DNA of 64,000 bases from Kitasatospora herbaricolor (GCF_030813695.1 NZ_JAUSVA010000002.1:4092001-4156000); one strand, 5' to 3'; numbered from the stretch's first letter, positions 37,644-46,150 are shown. Notes: generated from the letters alone by a model not told the origin. Translations and numbers: made by a program.

Positions 37644-38741
37644 TCAGGCGAGTTCGGGGATCCGGACCGGCATCAGGAGCGAGAAGGTGCCCTCCCGGCC
37701 CGCTGCCCGGATCGCCAACGGGGTGATCGGACCGCCGAGTTCGAGCACCAGCTGCTCGCAGGCGCCGGCCCGCAGGGCGTCCAGCAGGAACTCCCGGTCG
37801 ACGGCCACCTGGACGATCTCGCCCGCGGCGTCCGGGGCGGGGCCGGCGGCCGCCGAGAGTTCGCCGTCGGGGCCGACGCCGAGCACGGTGACCTCGCACT
37901 CCGCTCCCTCCGCGGCGCGCCGCACCAGCCGGACGTCCGCGTCGGTCACCACCCGGCGCAGCTCCGAGGCCGTGGTCTCGACCCGCCGGGTGTGCTCCAC
38001 CCGGATCAGCCGCCGGTAGTCGGGGTAGTCGTGGTCCAGGCCGGCGCCCTCGATCCGGTGCCCGCCGGCCTCCAGGGCGAACCGGGCGGCGCCGACGGTC
38101 AGGACGGCCTCCGCGCAGCCGGCCAGCAGCGCCCGGGCACCGTCCACCAGCGCCGTCGGGACGATCGCGGCGGCCGGAGGGGCCACGGCGTCGCCGTCCG
38201 CCCGGGCCGGCACCGAGGCGAGCGCCATCCGGTAGCGGTCGGTGGCGACCAGCCGCAGCTCCTCCCCCTCGATGTCGAACAGCACGCCGGCCAGGACCGG
38301 CAGTTCGGGGTCGCCGCCGACGGCGAAGCGGACGGCGTCCAGGGCGGCCGCGAGGTCGTCGGCGGGGAGGGTGACGGTGCTCTCGGGGCGGATCGGGTTC
38401 ATGGGGTGCTCCCTCTGGTCGAGAAGTGCTCGGACGAAGGAGAGCTCGCGCCGGGCGTCGGACAGTCCGTCCTCCAGCCGGCGCTGGTGCGCGTCGACGA
38501 TCCGGTGCGCCTCGCCGGTGCCGGGCACCGCCGCGAGGACCAGCCGGATCTCGGCCGGCGGCAGGCCCACCCGGCGCAGCCGGGCCACCAGCCGGGCGTC
38601 GGCCAGTTGCTCCGGCGCGTACCAGCGGTACCCGGTCAGCGGGTCGACCCGGGCGGGCCGGAGCACGCCGGCGCCGTCGTAGAACCGCAGCGCGCTCACG
38701 GTGAGGCCGCTGTCCCTGGCCGTCTCGCCGATGCTGCGCAT
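37644..38741 (-). CDS. MerR regulator fused to DNA sliding-clamp-like domains
   Basis: 365 residues. Residues 1-110 are a MerR module: HTH RSIGETARDSGLTVSALRFYD, wing VDPLTGYRWYAPEQL and a coiled-coil helix ending LLDQREH. Then, from about 115, comes beta-clamp sequence: STVTLPADDLAAALDAVRFAV, the DnaN hallmark LRLVATDRYRMALA and DYPDYRRLI, then ETTASELRRVV. These match domains 2 and 3 of the polymerase III beta clamp; domain 1 is missing. The DNA-binding half would control transcription, the clamp half could act as a ligand or protein sensor. ATG 38741 after GGAG; ATG 38753 also possible. Confidence 0.9.
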   Translation of the reverse strand: MRSIGETARDSGLTVSALRFYDGAGVLRPARVDPLTGYRWYAPEQLADARLVARLRRVGLPPAEIRLVLAAVPGTGEAHRIVDAHQRRLEDGLSDARRELSFVRALLDQREHPMNPIRPESTVTLPADDLAAALDAVRFAVGGDPELPVLAGVLFDIEGEELRLVATDRYRMALASVPARADGDAVAPPAAAIVPTALVDGARALLAGCAEAVLTVGAARFALEAGGHRIEGAGLDHDYPDYRRLIRVEHTRRVETTASELRRVVTDADVRLVRRAAEGAECEVTVLGVGPDGELSAAAGPAPDAAGEIVQVAVDREFLLDALRAGACEQLVLELGGPITPLAIRAAGREGTFSLLMPVRIPELA

Positions 38742-38870
38742 GTCGCTCTCCATACCGGGGACTCTGGGGGCTCGACCAGGTCGAGGGTCAAGCGCCCGGC
38801 CGTCGGCGGCCCGGCCCGCGGGACCGGCGACCGGCGAGGGGCCGGGTCGGGCGAGGGCCGGGTCGGGCCT

Positions 38871-39785
38871 TCAGGCCGGGCCGGACGGGCCGCCGGGCCG
38901 CAGGTGGGTGAGCTTGTCGGGGTTGCGCAGGATCCGGAGTTCGCCGATCCGGCCGTCCTCGATCTCCAGGACGACCACCGAGTCGACCCGCCCGGCCGCG
39001 TCGATCAGCAGACCCGGGCGCCCGTTGACGTCCACCTCGTACACCCGCAGGTCCTCCAGCGGGTCGTTGGCCAGCACACCGAGCAGGAAGCGCGCGACCT
39101 TGTCCGCGCCGTCGATCGGCCGGATCGCCGCCTTGACCCGCCCGCCGCCGTCGCTCCAGGCGGTGACCGAGGGTGCGAGCAGCTCCAGCATCCGGTTGAG
39201 GTCCCCGCCGAGGCAGGCCGCCAGGAATTCGTTCGTCACCCGGCGCCGGACCTCGGCCGGTGCGTCGAAGCGCGGACGCCTGGCCTGGACGTGCGACTTC
39301 GCCCGGTGCCCGACCTGCCGCACCGAGGCCTCGCTGCGCTCCAGCGCCTCGCCGATCTCCGGGTAGGAGAACCCGAAGACCTCCTTGAGCACGAACACCG
39401 CCCGCTCCAGCGGCGACAGGCTCTCCAGCACCACCAGCACGGCGTACGAGACGGACTCGGCCATCTCGACCTCCTCGGCGGTGTCGGGCGCGGTGACCAG
39501 CGGCTCGGGCAGCCACGGACCGACGTACGCCTCGCGCTGGACGGCGGCCGAACCCAGCCGGTTCAGCGCGAGGTTGGTGACGGTCCTGGCCAGGAAGGCG
39601 CCGGGGTTGTCGACCCGGGTGGTGACCTGGCTCCAGCGCAGCCAGCTGTCCTGCACCAGGTCCTCGGCGTCGGCGACGCTGCCGAGCATCCGGTAGGCGA
39701 TGCCGAAGAGCATCCGCCGGTGTTCCTCGAAGGCGGCGAGGCGGTCCGGGCCGGCCGGGTCGGGCTGCGGGGCTTCTTCGCTCAC
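38871..39785 (-). CDS. ECF41-type RNA polymerase sigma factor with SnoaL-like tail
   Basis: 304 residues. Sigma regions 2 (HRRMLFGIAYRMLGSVADAEDLVQDSWLRW) and 4 (LSPLERAVFVLKEVFGFSYPEIGEALE) are followed by a SnoaL-like domain that ECF41 factors use as built-in anti-sigma device. Both ECF41 signature motifs are present: DGGGRV in the tail (DGGGKV in the consensus) and NPDKLTHL at the end. No separate anti-sigma gene is needed. Its GTG overlaps the stop of the upstream CMD gene (GTGA), so it is coupled to it. ECF41 factors usually sit beside a carboxymuconolactone decarboxylase, oxidoreductase or epimerase (COE) gene. Confidence 0.94.
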   Translation of the reverse strand: MSEEAPQPDPAGPDRLAAFEEHRRMLFGIAYRMLGSVADAEDLVQDSWLRWSQVTTRVDNPGAFLARTVTNLALNRLGSAAVQREAYVGPWLPEPLVTAPDTAEEVEMAESVSYAVLVVLESLSPLERAVFVLKEVFGFSYPEIGEALERSEASVRQVGHRAKSHVQARRPRFDAPAEVRRRVTNEFLAACLGGDLNRMLELLAPSVTAWSDGGGRVKAAIRPIDGADKVARFLLGVLANDPLEDLRVYEVDVNGRPGLLIDAAGRVDSVVVLEIEDGRIGELRILRNPDKLTHLRPGGPSGPA

Positions 39786-40339
39786 CCGCCCGACGGTAGC
39801 GCACAGGCCTCCGAGAAACCCTGGCTGGTCAGGCCGAACGCGATGTTCACCCGGGAGCGCCAGTTCTCCAGCGCGACCATCGCGGCCAGCTCGACGAAGG
39901 CGGGCTCACCCAGCCGGGCGATCAGTTCGGCGACGAGTTCGTCGGTGACGGCGGGTTCGGTCTCGGTCATGGCCTCCGCGTACTCCATGACGAGCAGCTC
40001 CAGCGGGGTGAAGACCTCCTCGGTGTCACGCCACCGCGGCACGGCTTCGGTCTTCTCCGGTGCGAGTCCGAGCCGGCCGCCCTCCCAGTGGCCGAAGTCC
40101 ATGCACCAGGAGCAGTTGATCCTGGCGGCGGTGGCCATCACCGCGAGGTGCTTGAGGGCCGGGTCGAGCGCGTTCCACTTGGCGGCGCGCTGCTCCAGCC
40201 GGAAGTACGAGGACAGCACCTTGGTGTTGTGCCCGAGTGCCTGGCCCGGTTCGAGGACCTTGCCGTAGGTACGGCGGGAGTACCACTCGCCGATGCGCAT
40301 CAGCAGGGTGCGGGGCGGGTCGAGCGAGATCCGGGACAT
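39782..40339 (-). CDS. Carboxymuconolactone-decarboxylase-family protein (ECF41 partner)
   Basis: 185 residues. AhpD/CMD fold with the redox CxxC-type pair CSWCMDFG (catalytic disulfide and His nearby: HLAVMATAARINCSWCMDFGHWEG). Helical MEYAEAMTE follows. Substrate unknown; this is the CMD member of the COE genes that ECF41 sigma factors transcribe. It is first in a two-gene unit (stop overlaps the sigma start by 4 nt), so autoregulation of both is likely. ATG 40339 follows GGAGGCC. Confidence 0.9.
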   Translation of the reverse strand: MSRISLDPPRTLLMRIGEWYSRRTYGKVLEPGQALGHNTKVLSSYFRLEQRAAKWNALDPALKHLAVMATAARINCSWCMDFGHWEGGRLGLAPEKTEAVPRWRDTEEVFTPLELLVMEYAEAMTETEPAVTDELVAELIARLGEPAFVELAAMVALENWRSRVNIAFGLTSQGFSEACALPSGG

Positions 40340-40392
40340 GGTGGCCTCCTGTGCTCCCGCGTGGCCGGGCCGGCCACGCTCTCCGTAGGGAG

Positions 40393-40419
40393 GACCGGAC
40401 AGCCCCGCGGATCGTGACA
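40393..40419 (-). promoter_or_regulatory. Candidate ECF41-dependent promoter
   Basis: On the minus strand TGTCACG (40419-40413), 16 nt spacer, then GGTC (40396-40393). The published ECF41 promoter is about TGTCACA-n16-CGTC, so 6 of 7 and 3 of 4 positions match at the exact spacing. It lies 54 nt upstream of the CMD start. Confidence 0.65.
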
Positions 40420-40470
40420 TCGGTGACGCGGAAACCTTCCGGGGCCCGGAGCCGGACGCCCGGCCCGGGC

Positions 40471-40803
40471 TCAGGCGGTGAAGGCCCGGTAGGCGCGGTC
40501 GAGCAGGGTGGCCAGGTCACGGCCGCGCACGGTGATGCCGGACGGACCGGGCCCGGGCCGGGCGGTGGTGGCCTCGTCCGGATCGTCCTCCGGGGTGTCG
40601 CGGAGGGTGAAGCCGCCCTGCCAGTAGTCCGCCAGGCAGTCGGCGAGCGGCCGCTCACCGGGCCCGGCCGGGAGGTCCGGCCCGAAGGCGCCGCCGGGCC
40701 CGAGCGGGCTGCCGGAGGGGCCTTCGGCCGCGGCCGTGTCCGGGGCGGCGGCCCCGGGGCGGTCCGGGCCCTCGGGCGGGGTCGCGGGCGTGGGCGCCGT
40801 CAT
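40471..40803 (-). CDS. Short SWIM-protein-tail-like ORF coupled to the SNF2 gene
   Basis: 110 residues. MTAPTPATPPEG is followed by a low-complexity Pro/Gly stretch, then PLADCLADYWQGGFTLRD and, at the end, GPSGITVRGRDLATLLDRAYRAF. That ending matches the C-terminus I recall from SWIM zinc-finger proteins that usually follow SNF2 genes in streptomycetes. No CxCx(n)CxH zinc motif is present, so it is a stripped tail or remnant. Its ATG overlaps the SNF2 stop (ATGA), so it is translated by coupling. Confidence 0.65.
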   Translation of the reverse strand: MTAPTPATPPEGPDRPGAAAPDTAAAEGPSGSPLGPGGAFGPDLPAGPGERPLADCLADYWQGGFTLRDTPEDDPDEATTARPGPGPSGITVRGRDLATLLDRAYRAFTA

Positions 40804-43800
40804 CGCTGCTCCTCCCCCACCGCGTCGGCGGACAGGGCCACCAGCGCGCGCAGTTCGTCGGCCGGCAGGTCGGTCAGCCAGTGCTCGCCGGCCCCGACCA
40901 CGGCGTCGGCCAGGGCCCTCTTGGACTCGATCATCTCGGCGATGCGCTCCTCGACGGTGCCGACACAGACCAGCCGGCGGACCTGGACGTCCCGGCGCTG
41001 GCCGATCCGGAAGGCCCGGTCGGTGGCCTGCTCCTCGACCGCCGGGTTCCACCAGCGGTCCAGGTGGATCACCTGGTTGGCGGCGGTCAGGTTGAGCCCG
41101 GCGCCGCCGGCCCGCAGCGAGAGCAGGAAGACGCCTGGGCCGTCCGGGGCCTGGAACCGGGCCACCAGCTCCTCCCGCCGGCGTTTGGGCACGCCGCCGT
41201 GCAGGTGGAGCACCTCCTGGCCGAGCCGCTCGGCCAGGTACGGCTGGAGCAGCCGGCCGAACTCCGCGTACTGGGTGAAGACGAGCGTCCGGTCGCCCTT
41301 CGCGGCCGCCGCCGCGAGGATCTCCACCAGCCGGGCCACCTTGCCCGACCGTTCGGCCAACGCCGATCCGTCGTGCAGGAGTTGGGCCGGGTGGTTGCAG
41401 ACCTGCTTGAGCCGCCCGATGGCCGCCAGCACCGTGCCGCGCCGCTCCACCCCGCGGATGCCCTGGACCCGGTGCAACAGCTCGGCGACCACGGCCTGGT
41501 AGAGGCCGGCCTGTTCGGTGGTGAGGTTGCACCAGAGCGTCATCTCCTGCTTGGCGGGCAGTTCGACGGCGATCGCCGGGTCGCTCTTCAGCCGGCGAAG
41601 CACGAACGGCGCGGTGAGGCGCTGGAGTTCGGCCGCCACGGCGGCGCTGCGGTGCTGCTCCACCGGGATCGCGTACCGCTCCTTGAAGCCGGCGGCGGAG
41701 CCGAACAGGCCCGGGTTGGCGAAGTCCAGCACGGCGTGGAGTTCGGCCAGCCGGTTCTCCACCGGGGTGCCGGTGAGGGCGATCCGCTGGGTGCTCACCG
41801 GCAGCGAACGGATCGCCCTGGCCTGGGCGGTGGCCGAGTTCTTGATGTACTGGGCCTCGTCGGCGACGATCCGGCGCCAGCGGACGGCGGCCAGGGCCCG
41901 GGCGTCGCGCTGGACCAGCCCGTAGGTGGTGATCACCAGGTCGGCGCCGTGGACGGCCGCCCGCAGCTCGTCCCCGGTGGGCCGGCCGGCGCCGTGGTGG
42001 ACGTGCAGCCCCAGCGCCGGCGCGAACCGCTCGGCCTCCCGCTGCCAGTTGCCGACCAGGGACATCGGGCAGACCAGCAGGGTGGGCCCGGTGGCGCCCT
42101 CGGCCCGTTCGACCGCCAGCAGGGCCAGCGTCTGCACGGTCTTGCCGAGGCCCATGTCGTCGGCGAGCACGGCGCCGAGGCCCAGGCCGGCCAGCGACCG
42201 CAGCCAGGCCAGGCCCCTTTCCTGGTAGGGGCGCAGGGTGGCCCGGAAGTCCGCGGGGAGCACCGCTTCGGGCGCCCGGGCGGCGGCCCGCCCGGCCAGC
42301 AGGTCGCCGAGCGGCCCGTCCGCGTGGACGGCGGTCACGGGCAGTCCGGCGATGCTCGCCCGCGGGTCGAGCGCCGTCCGCAGCACCTGGACGGTGGGCA
42401 TGGTGCCCTCCTGGTGGCGGGTGAGGAAGGCCAGCGCGGCGGCGATCTGCCCGGCGTCGGCCTCGACCCAGCGCCCCCGGATCCGGACCAGGCCCTGTTT
42501 GGCCTCGGCCAGTTCGGTCAGTTCCTCCTGGGTGAGGGTGAGGTCACCGAGGGCGGCCTGCCAGTGGAAGGCCACCACGGCGTCCCGGTCGATCTGCCCG
42601 GTGGTCTCCACGATGCCGGCGGCGGGGGTGCGCACCTCCAGGGCGAACCCGAGCGTGGGGCGGCGCCGCCACCAGGTGGGGAGCAGCACTCCGAAGCCCG
42701 CGGCGGTGAGGTCGGGGGCGGCGGTGCGGAGGAAGTCGAGGGCGCCGGCCCGGTCCAGCCGCAGGGCGGTCGGGTGGAGCGCCCGGCGGGCCTCGCCCAG
42801 GGCGGGCCAGTGCAGGGCGGCCCGGTCGAGCTCGGCGGCGTAGGCCTCCAGCGGGTCGTCCGTGCGGCGGGCGAAGGCGGCCAGGGCGGCGCTGCCGAAC
42901 CGCAGGTCGTCGGCCGGGACGAGCAGGGAGGGCTCGTCGGCGGCCTGGAGCAGGAACTCCAGCTGCCAGTGGTCGTCGGAGGGCCGCCCCTCGGGGTCGT
43001 CGGGGTCGGGGCCGGAGGGTTCCAGCAGCCGGAAGCAGAGCCGCAGCGGGGCGTCGGCGGGCGCCGGGCCCGCGTACCAGGCGGCGAGGCGCTGGGCCAG
43101 GGCGGCGAACTCGGCGTGCTGCTCGGGGCCGTGCCCGGCGGGCGCCGCGCCGCCACCGCTCCCGTCATCCGGAGCGGCCTCGATCCGGCCGTCGGCGGTG
43201 GTCAGCGCCGCGAGCCAGCGTTCGGCTGCCGTGCCGGTCCGGGCGCCGCCGGAGCCCCCTGGAGCACTGGGGCCCGGGACGGGCCGTAGCAGCGGGGGTC
43301 CGTCGGCGAGCACGGCCCGGGCCTCGGCGTCGACCAGCGCCTCCAGCAACTCGGCGACCAGGTCGGCGCCGCCCCGCCCGGCCGCCGGGCCGGGCCACTC
43401 GCCGCGGCAGACCGGCGGGCAGCCGGCCGCCAGTTCGGCGGCCTCGCGGCGCCCGTCCTCGTCCAGGGCGGGGCGCCAGCGTGCGTGGGGCTCGCCGTCC
43501 TCGACCGTGGGCAGCGGCCGGGTGCGGCCGCGGTGGACCAGCCGCCAGGCGAGGTCGTGCACGCCGGTCAGCCAGCGCAGCGAGGCGCCGTGGGTGATCT
43601 CGACGCGCCCGGCGGCGGGCAGTTCGGCGGTGGTCACCGCCCAGCGCGGGTCGAAGAGTTCGCCGAGCAGCTGGGCCGCGGCGGCGGGGCCGAAGAGCAG
43701 GGCGGGCACCCGCCAAGGGGTGAGCGAGCCGCCGCCGCGGCTCGGCGGTACGGGGAGTTCGGGGGAGGGCGTGGGCAGGCCGCCGGAGGTGGGCAGCCGC

Positions 43801-44030
43801 AGGGTGGCCCAGCGCTCGGGGGCCTGGTCGGCGAGCCAGCCGAGCCCGGGGCCGATGCCGGCCAGCAGGCCGGCGACGGCGGCGGCCGGGCAGGCGTACG
43901 GGTGGGCCCGGCCGGCCCGCCCCGGGCCGTCGGGCCCGGCCGGTGGCGGCTCGGCGGGGTAGGCCCGGGCGTCCTCGGCCCAGAGGGCCAGCCGCCCGTC
44001 CGCCCGCCAGAGCGCGTGCAGGGCGTACAT
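40800..44030 (-). CDS. SNF2-family DNA-dependent ATPase (Rapa/HepA-like)
   Basis: 1076 residues. The N-terminal about 550 are the SNF2-associated region with variable length. The two RecA lobes have motif I DDMGLGKTVQTL (about 623), motif II ADEAQYIKN (DEAQ, about 725), motif III ALTGTPVENRL and motif VI with LDRWWNPAVEEQATDRAFRIGQ (about 1000). ATP-driven remodeler of protein-DNA complexes or RNA polymerase recycling; exact role unknown. It stands upstream of and overlaps the short SWIM-tail gene. ATG 44030 after GGAAGG; a longer in-frame start at 44174 adds 48 non-conserved residues. Confidence 0.93.
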   Translation of the reverse strand: MYALHALWRADGRLALWAEDARAYPAEPPPAGPDGPGRAGRAHPYACPAAAVAGLLAGIGPGLGWLADQAPERWATLRLPTSGGLPTPSPELPVPPSRGGGSLTPWRVPALLFGPAAAAQLLGELFDPRWAVTTAELPAAGRVEITHGASLRWLTGVHDLAWRLVHRGRTRPLPTVEDGEPHARWRPALDEDGRREAAELAAGCPPVCRGEWPGPAAGRGGADLVAELLEALVDAEARAVLADGPPLLRPVPGPSAPGGSGGARTGTAAERWLAALTTADGRIEAAPDDGSGGGAAPAGHGPEQHAEFAALAQRLAAWYAGPAPADAPLRLCFRLLEPSGPDPDDPEGRPSDDHWQLEFLLQAADEPSLLVPADDLRFGSAALAAFARRTDDPLEAYAAELDRAALHWPALGEARRALHPTALRLDRAGALDFLRTAAPDLTAAGFGVLLPTWWRRRPTLGFALEVRTPAAGIVETTGQIDRDAVVAFHWQAALGDLTLTQEELTELAEAKQGLVRIRGRWVEADAGQIAAALAFLTRHQEGTMPTVQVLRTALDPRASIAGLPVTAVHADGPLGDLLAGRAAARAPEAVLPADFRATLRPYQERGLAWLRSLAGLGLGAVLADDMGLGKTVQTLALLAVERAEGATGPTLLVCPMSLVGNWQREAERFAPALGLHVHHGAGRPTGDELRAAVHGADLVITTYGLVQRDARALAAVRWRRIVADEAQYIKNSATAQARAIRSLPVSTQRIALTGTPVENRLAELHAVLDFANPGLFGSAAGFKERYAIPVEQHRSAAVAAELQRLTAPFVLRRLKSDPAIAVELPAKQEMTLWCNLTTEQAGLYQAVVAELLHRVQGIRGVERRGTVLAAIGRLKQVCNHPAQLLHDGSALAERSGKVARLVEILAAAAAKGDRTLVFTQYAEFGRLLQPYLAERLGQEVLHLHGGVPKRRREELVARFQAPDGPGVFLLSLRAGGAGLNLTAANQVIHLDRWWNPAVEEQATDRAFRIGQRRDVQVRRLVCVGTVEERIAEMIESKRALADAVVGAGEHWLTDLPADELRALVALSADAVGEEQR

Positions 44031-44176
44031 GGGCTGGCCTTCCGGTCTGCGGGGACGGCTTCGGTCGACGGTCCTCGAAGCGTATCGGCACCGCCCGACA
44101 TTCGAACGGGCGAGCGACGCCCGCCAGGGGGCGGGGGCGCTCGGGCGCGGGCGAGGGAACCCGGTGGCGTACATGG

Positions 44177-44205
44177 TTGAACTTTGAACGAAGTGGGTCT
44201 ATGGT
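44177..44205 (+). promoter_or_regulatory. Sigma-A-type promoter of the YceI gene
   Basis: TTGAAC (44177-44182), 17 nt spacer, TATGGT (44200-44205). A second TTGAAC overlaps the spacer 7 nt on. The patch is AT-richer than its surroundings and leads into the inverted repeat at 44220. Confidence 0.7.
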
Positions 44206-44219
44206 GGAGCCATCAAGTT

Positions 44220-44240
44220 GAAGCCTAAACAAAAGGCTTC
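44220..44240 (+). promoter_or_regulatory. Inverted-repeat operator candidate in the YceI leader
   Basis: GAAGCCT-AAACAAA-AGGCTTC, perfect 7-bp arms with an A-rich 7-nt middle, between promoter and ribosome site (GAAGGAGG at 44246). A hairpin in the mRNA or a repressor site; TTGAA repeats nearby (44177, 44184, 44218) may extend the binding region. Confidence 0.55.
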
Positions 44241-44257
44241 GAACCGAAGGAGGAGCC

Positions 44258-44869
44258 ATGGGCCTGTTCAACCGCACCAAGACCGCCGACACCACCACCG
44301 CCGTCGTGGACGCCCCGGCCGGCCCCGGCCTGGCGCACCTGACCGGTGACTGGGCCGTCGACACCGCGCACAGCCAGGTCGGCTTCTCCGTCCGTCACGC
44401 GATGGTCACCAACGTCCGCGGCGCGTTCACCGAGTACGACGGCAAGCTCCACCTGGACGGCAGCGAGCCCGCCAACTCCTCCGCCGAGCTCGTGATCAAG
44501 GTCGCCAGCATCGACACCAAGCAGGCCCAGCGCGACGAGCACCTGCGCACCGGGGACTTCTTCGCCGCCGAGGCCCACCCCGAGATCACCTTCCGCAGCA
44601 CCTCGGCCGAGCGGCTGCGCGACGACTCCTACCGGATGATCGGCGACCTGACCATCAAGGGCACCACCCGTCCGGTCGTCCTCGACCTGGAGTACACGGG
44701 CAGCGCCACCGACGCCTACGGCGCCGAGCGCGTCGGCTTCGAGGGTGCCGCCACCATCGACCGCACCGACTGGGGCCTGAGCTACAACGCCGCACTGGAG
44801 ACCGGTGGCGTGCTGATCGGCGAGAAGGTCAAGCTCACCTTCGACATCTCGGCGGTCAAGGCGGCCTGA
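44258..44869 (+). CDS. YceI-family periplasmic-type lipocalin-like protein
   Basis: 203 residues. YceI barrel: GDWAVDTAHSQVGFSVRHAMVTNVRGAFTEYDG, then FRSTSAERL, GDLTIKGTTRPVVLDLEYTG and ETGGVLIGEKVKLTFDI. Members bind isoprenoid quinones or similar lipids in an eight-stranded barrel. There is no clear signal peptide (MGLFNRTKTADTTTAV), so this one is cytosolic, as for several actinobacterial members. Strong promoter and operator-like repeat upstream; no linked MarR gene next to it. Confidence 0.9.
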   Translation: MGLFNRTKTADTTTAVVDAPAGPGLAHLTGDWAVDTAHSQVGFSVRHAMVTNVRGAFTEYDGKLHLDGSEPANSSAELVIKVASIDTKQAQRDEHLRTGDFFAAEAHPEITFRSTSAERLRDDSYRMIGDLTIKGTTRPVVLDLEYTGSATDAYGAERVGFEGAATIDRTDWGLSYNAALETGGVLIGEKVKLTFDISAVKAA

Positions 44870-45063
44870 ACCCCGCCCGTCCCGGAGCCGGCCCAGCCGG
44901 CGGCGGCCCTCCCCGGGCCGCCGCGGGCCCGCCGCACCGGGGCCGAGCCACCCGGCCCCGACCCGGGCGCCCCGGCCCGACCGCGCCCCCTCTCCGCCCC
45001 TGCCGACCCCCGACGGCAGGGGCGGCGCCATGCCCGGGACCGCCCGCCCGCCGGCCCCCGGGC

Positions 45064-46038
45064 TCAGCCGGCCAGCAGCGCGGCGTCCGGCGCCGGCAGC
45101 CAGCTTCCCGCCGGGCGGCGCAACCAGCCCTCCCGACCGCCGAGTTCGACCGCCGCCGCGATCAGTGCGTCCAGTCCGGGGTGCCGCGGCTCGGGCCGGT
45201 GCACCAGCCCGAGCAGGCTCAGCGGCACCGGCCGCACCAGCGGCACGGTGACCGCGCCGGGGATCCGCGGGCCACCGGTGGTGGTCAGCATCGGCTCGCC
45301 GTGCCGGGCGAGGTAGCGGGCGGTCTCGTCCGCCCCGACCGGGGCCACGTGCGGCTCCGCCGCCGCCAGCCCGTGCTCGGCGAGCAGCCGGGCCCCGAGA
45401 TCCGTCCATTCGGTGGTCGCCGGATTGCCCGCGCAGATGTCCACCGGATGGCCGACCAGGTCGGCGAGCGGCAGCTCGGTGCGCGCCGCCAGCGGGTGCC
45501 GACTGCTCATCATCACCGCCATCGACTCCAACCGGACCGGCACGTGGACGAGTTGGGCACGCTGCCCGACCGACAGCCCGGCGAACCGGCCCATCGACAC
45601 GTCCAGCCGGTGGGCGAGCAGCTCGGCCGCCGCGGCGGCGAGTCCGCCGTGGAACCGGGCCAGCAGCTCACCCTCGGGCCACGCCTCCCGGACGTGGGCG
45701 AGCAGGCGGTCCGCGGTCAGGTCGTCACCGGTCACGTCGCTGTTGAGGTCCAGCAGCAGCGGCCGGTGCGCGGATCCCACCGTGGTCGCCAGGATCTCGT
45801 CGTGCAGGAGCAGCAGCCGGCGGCCCCGCGGCAGCAGCCGGGCGCCGGCGGGGGTGAGTTCGACGCTGCGGGTGGTCCGGGTGAACAGGGCTCCGCCGAG
45901 GGCCTGTTCGAGCGCCTTCACGTCCCGGCTGAGGGCCTGCTGAGCGATGTGCAGCCGCTCGGCGGCGCGGCCGAAGTGCAGCGTCTCGGCGGTCGCGACG
46001 AAGCCACGCAGCAGGCGGGGGTGCAGGTCACGGGGCAT
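45064..46038 (-). CDS. LysR-family transcriptional regulator
   Basis: 324 residues. The N-terminal winged HTH (LLRGFVATAETLHFGRAAERLHIAQQALSRDVKALEQALGG) is a typical LysR module; the rest is the two-lobed periplasmic-binding-like effector domain, with VGHPVDICAGNPA and a second lobe GADETARYLA. Divergent from the MFS gene and separated by a 25-bp palindrome that begins 9 nt upstream of its ATG. It probably controls the exporter in response to its substrate. Confidence 0.92.
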   Translation of the reverse strand: MPRDLHPRLLRGFVATAETLHFGRAAERLHIAQQALSRDVKALEQALGGALFTRTTRSVELTPAGARLLPRGRRLLLLHDEILATTVGSAHRPLLLDLNSDVTGDDLTADRLLAHVREAWPEGELLARFHGGLAAAAAELLAHRLDVSMGRFAGLSVGQRAQLVHVPVRLESMAVMMSSRHPLAARTELPLADLVGHPVDICAGNPATTEWTDLGARLLAEHGLAAAEPHVAPVGADETARYLARHGEPMLTTTGGPRIPGAVTVPLVRPVPLSLLGLVHRPEPRHPGLDALIAAAVELGGREGWLRRPAGSWLPAPDAALLAG

Positions 46039-46046
46039 GGCGGCGA

Positions 46047-46071
46047 TATTAACAACACTCCGTTGTCAATA
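46047..46071. promoter_or_regulatory. LysR operator between the LysR and MFS genes
   Basis: TATT-A-ACAAC (46047-46056) and GTTGT-C-AATA (46062-46071) are arms of an inverted repeat, 9 of 10 bases matching, with a 5-nt centre. It includes a T-n11-A half and is the AT-richest spot nearby. It begins 9 nt from the LysR ATG and 80 nt from the MFS GTG, as for a LysR autoregulatory site. Confidence 0.75.
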
Positions 46072-46150
46072 CGGCGAAACAGGTGTTGGACCGATCCACC
46101 GCTCCCCCACGAGGCTGGAGGCACCCGTCGAACCCCCGCCCTGGAGAGCC

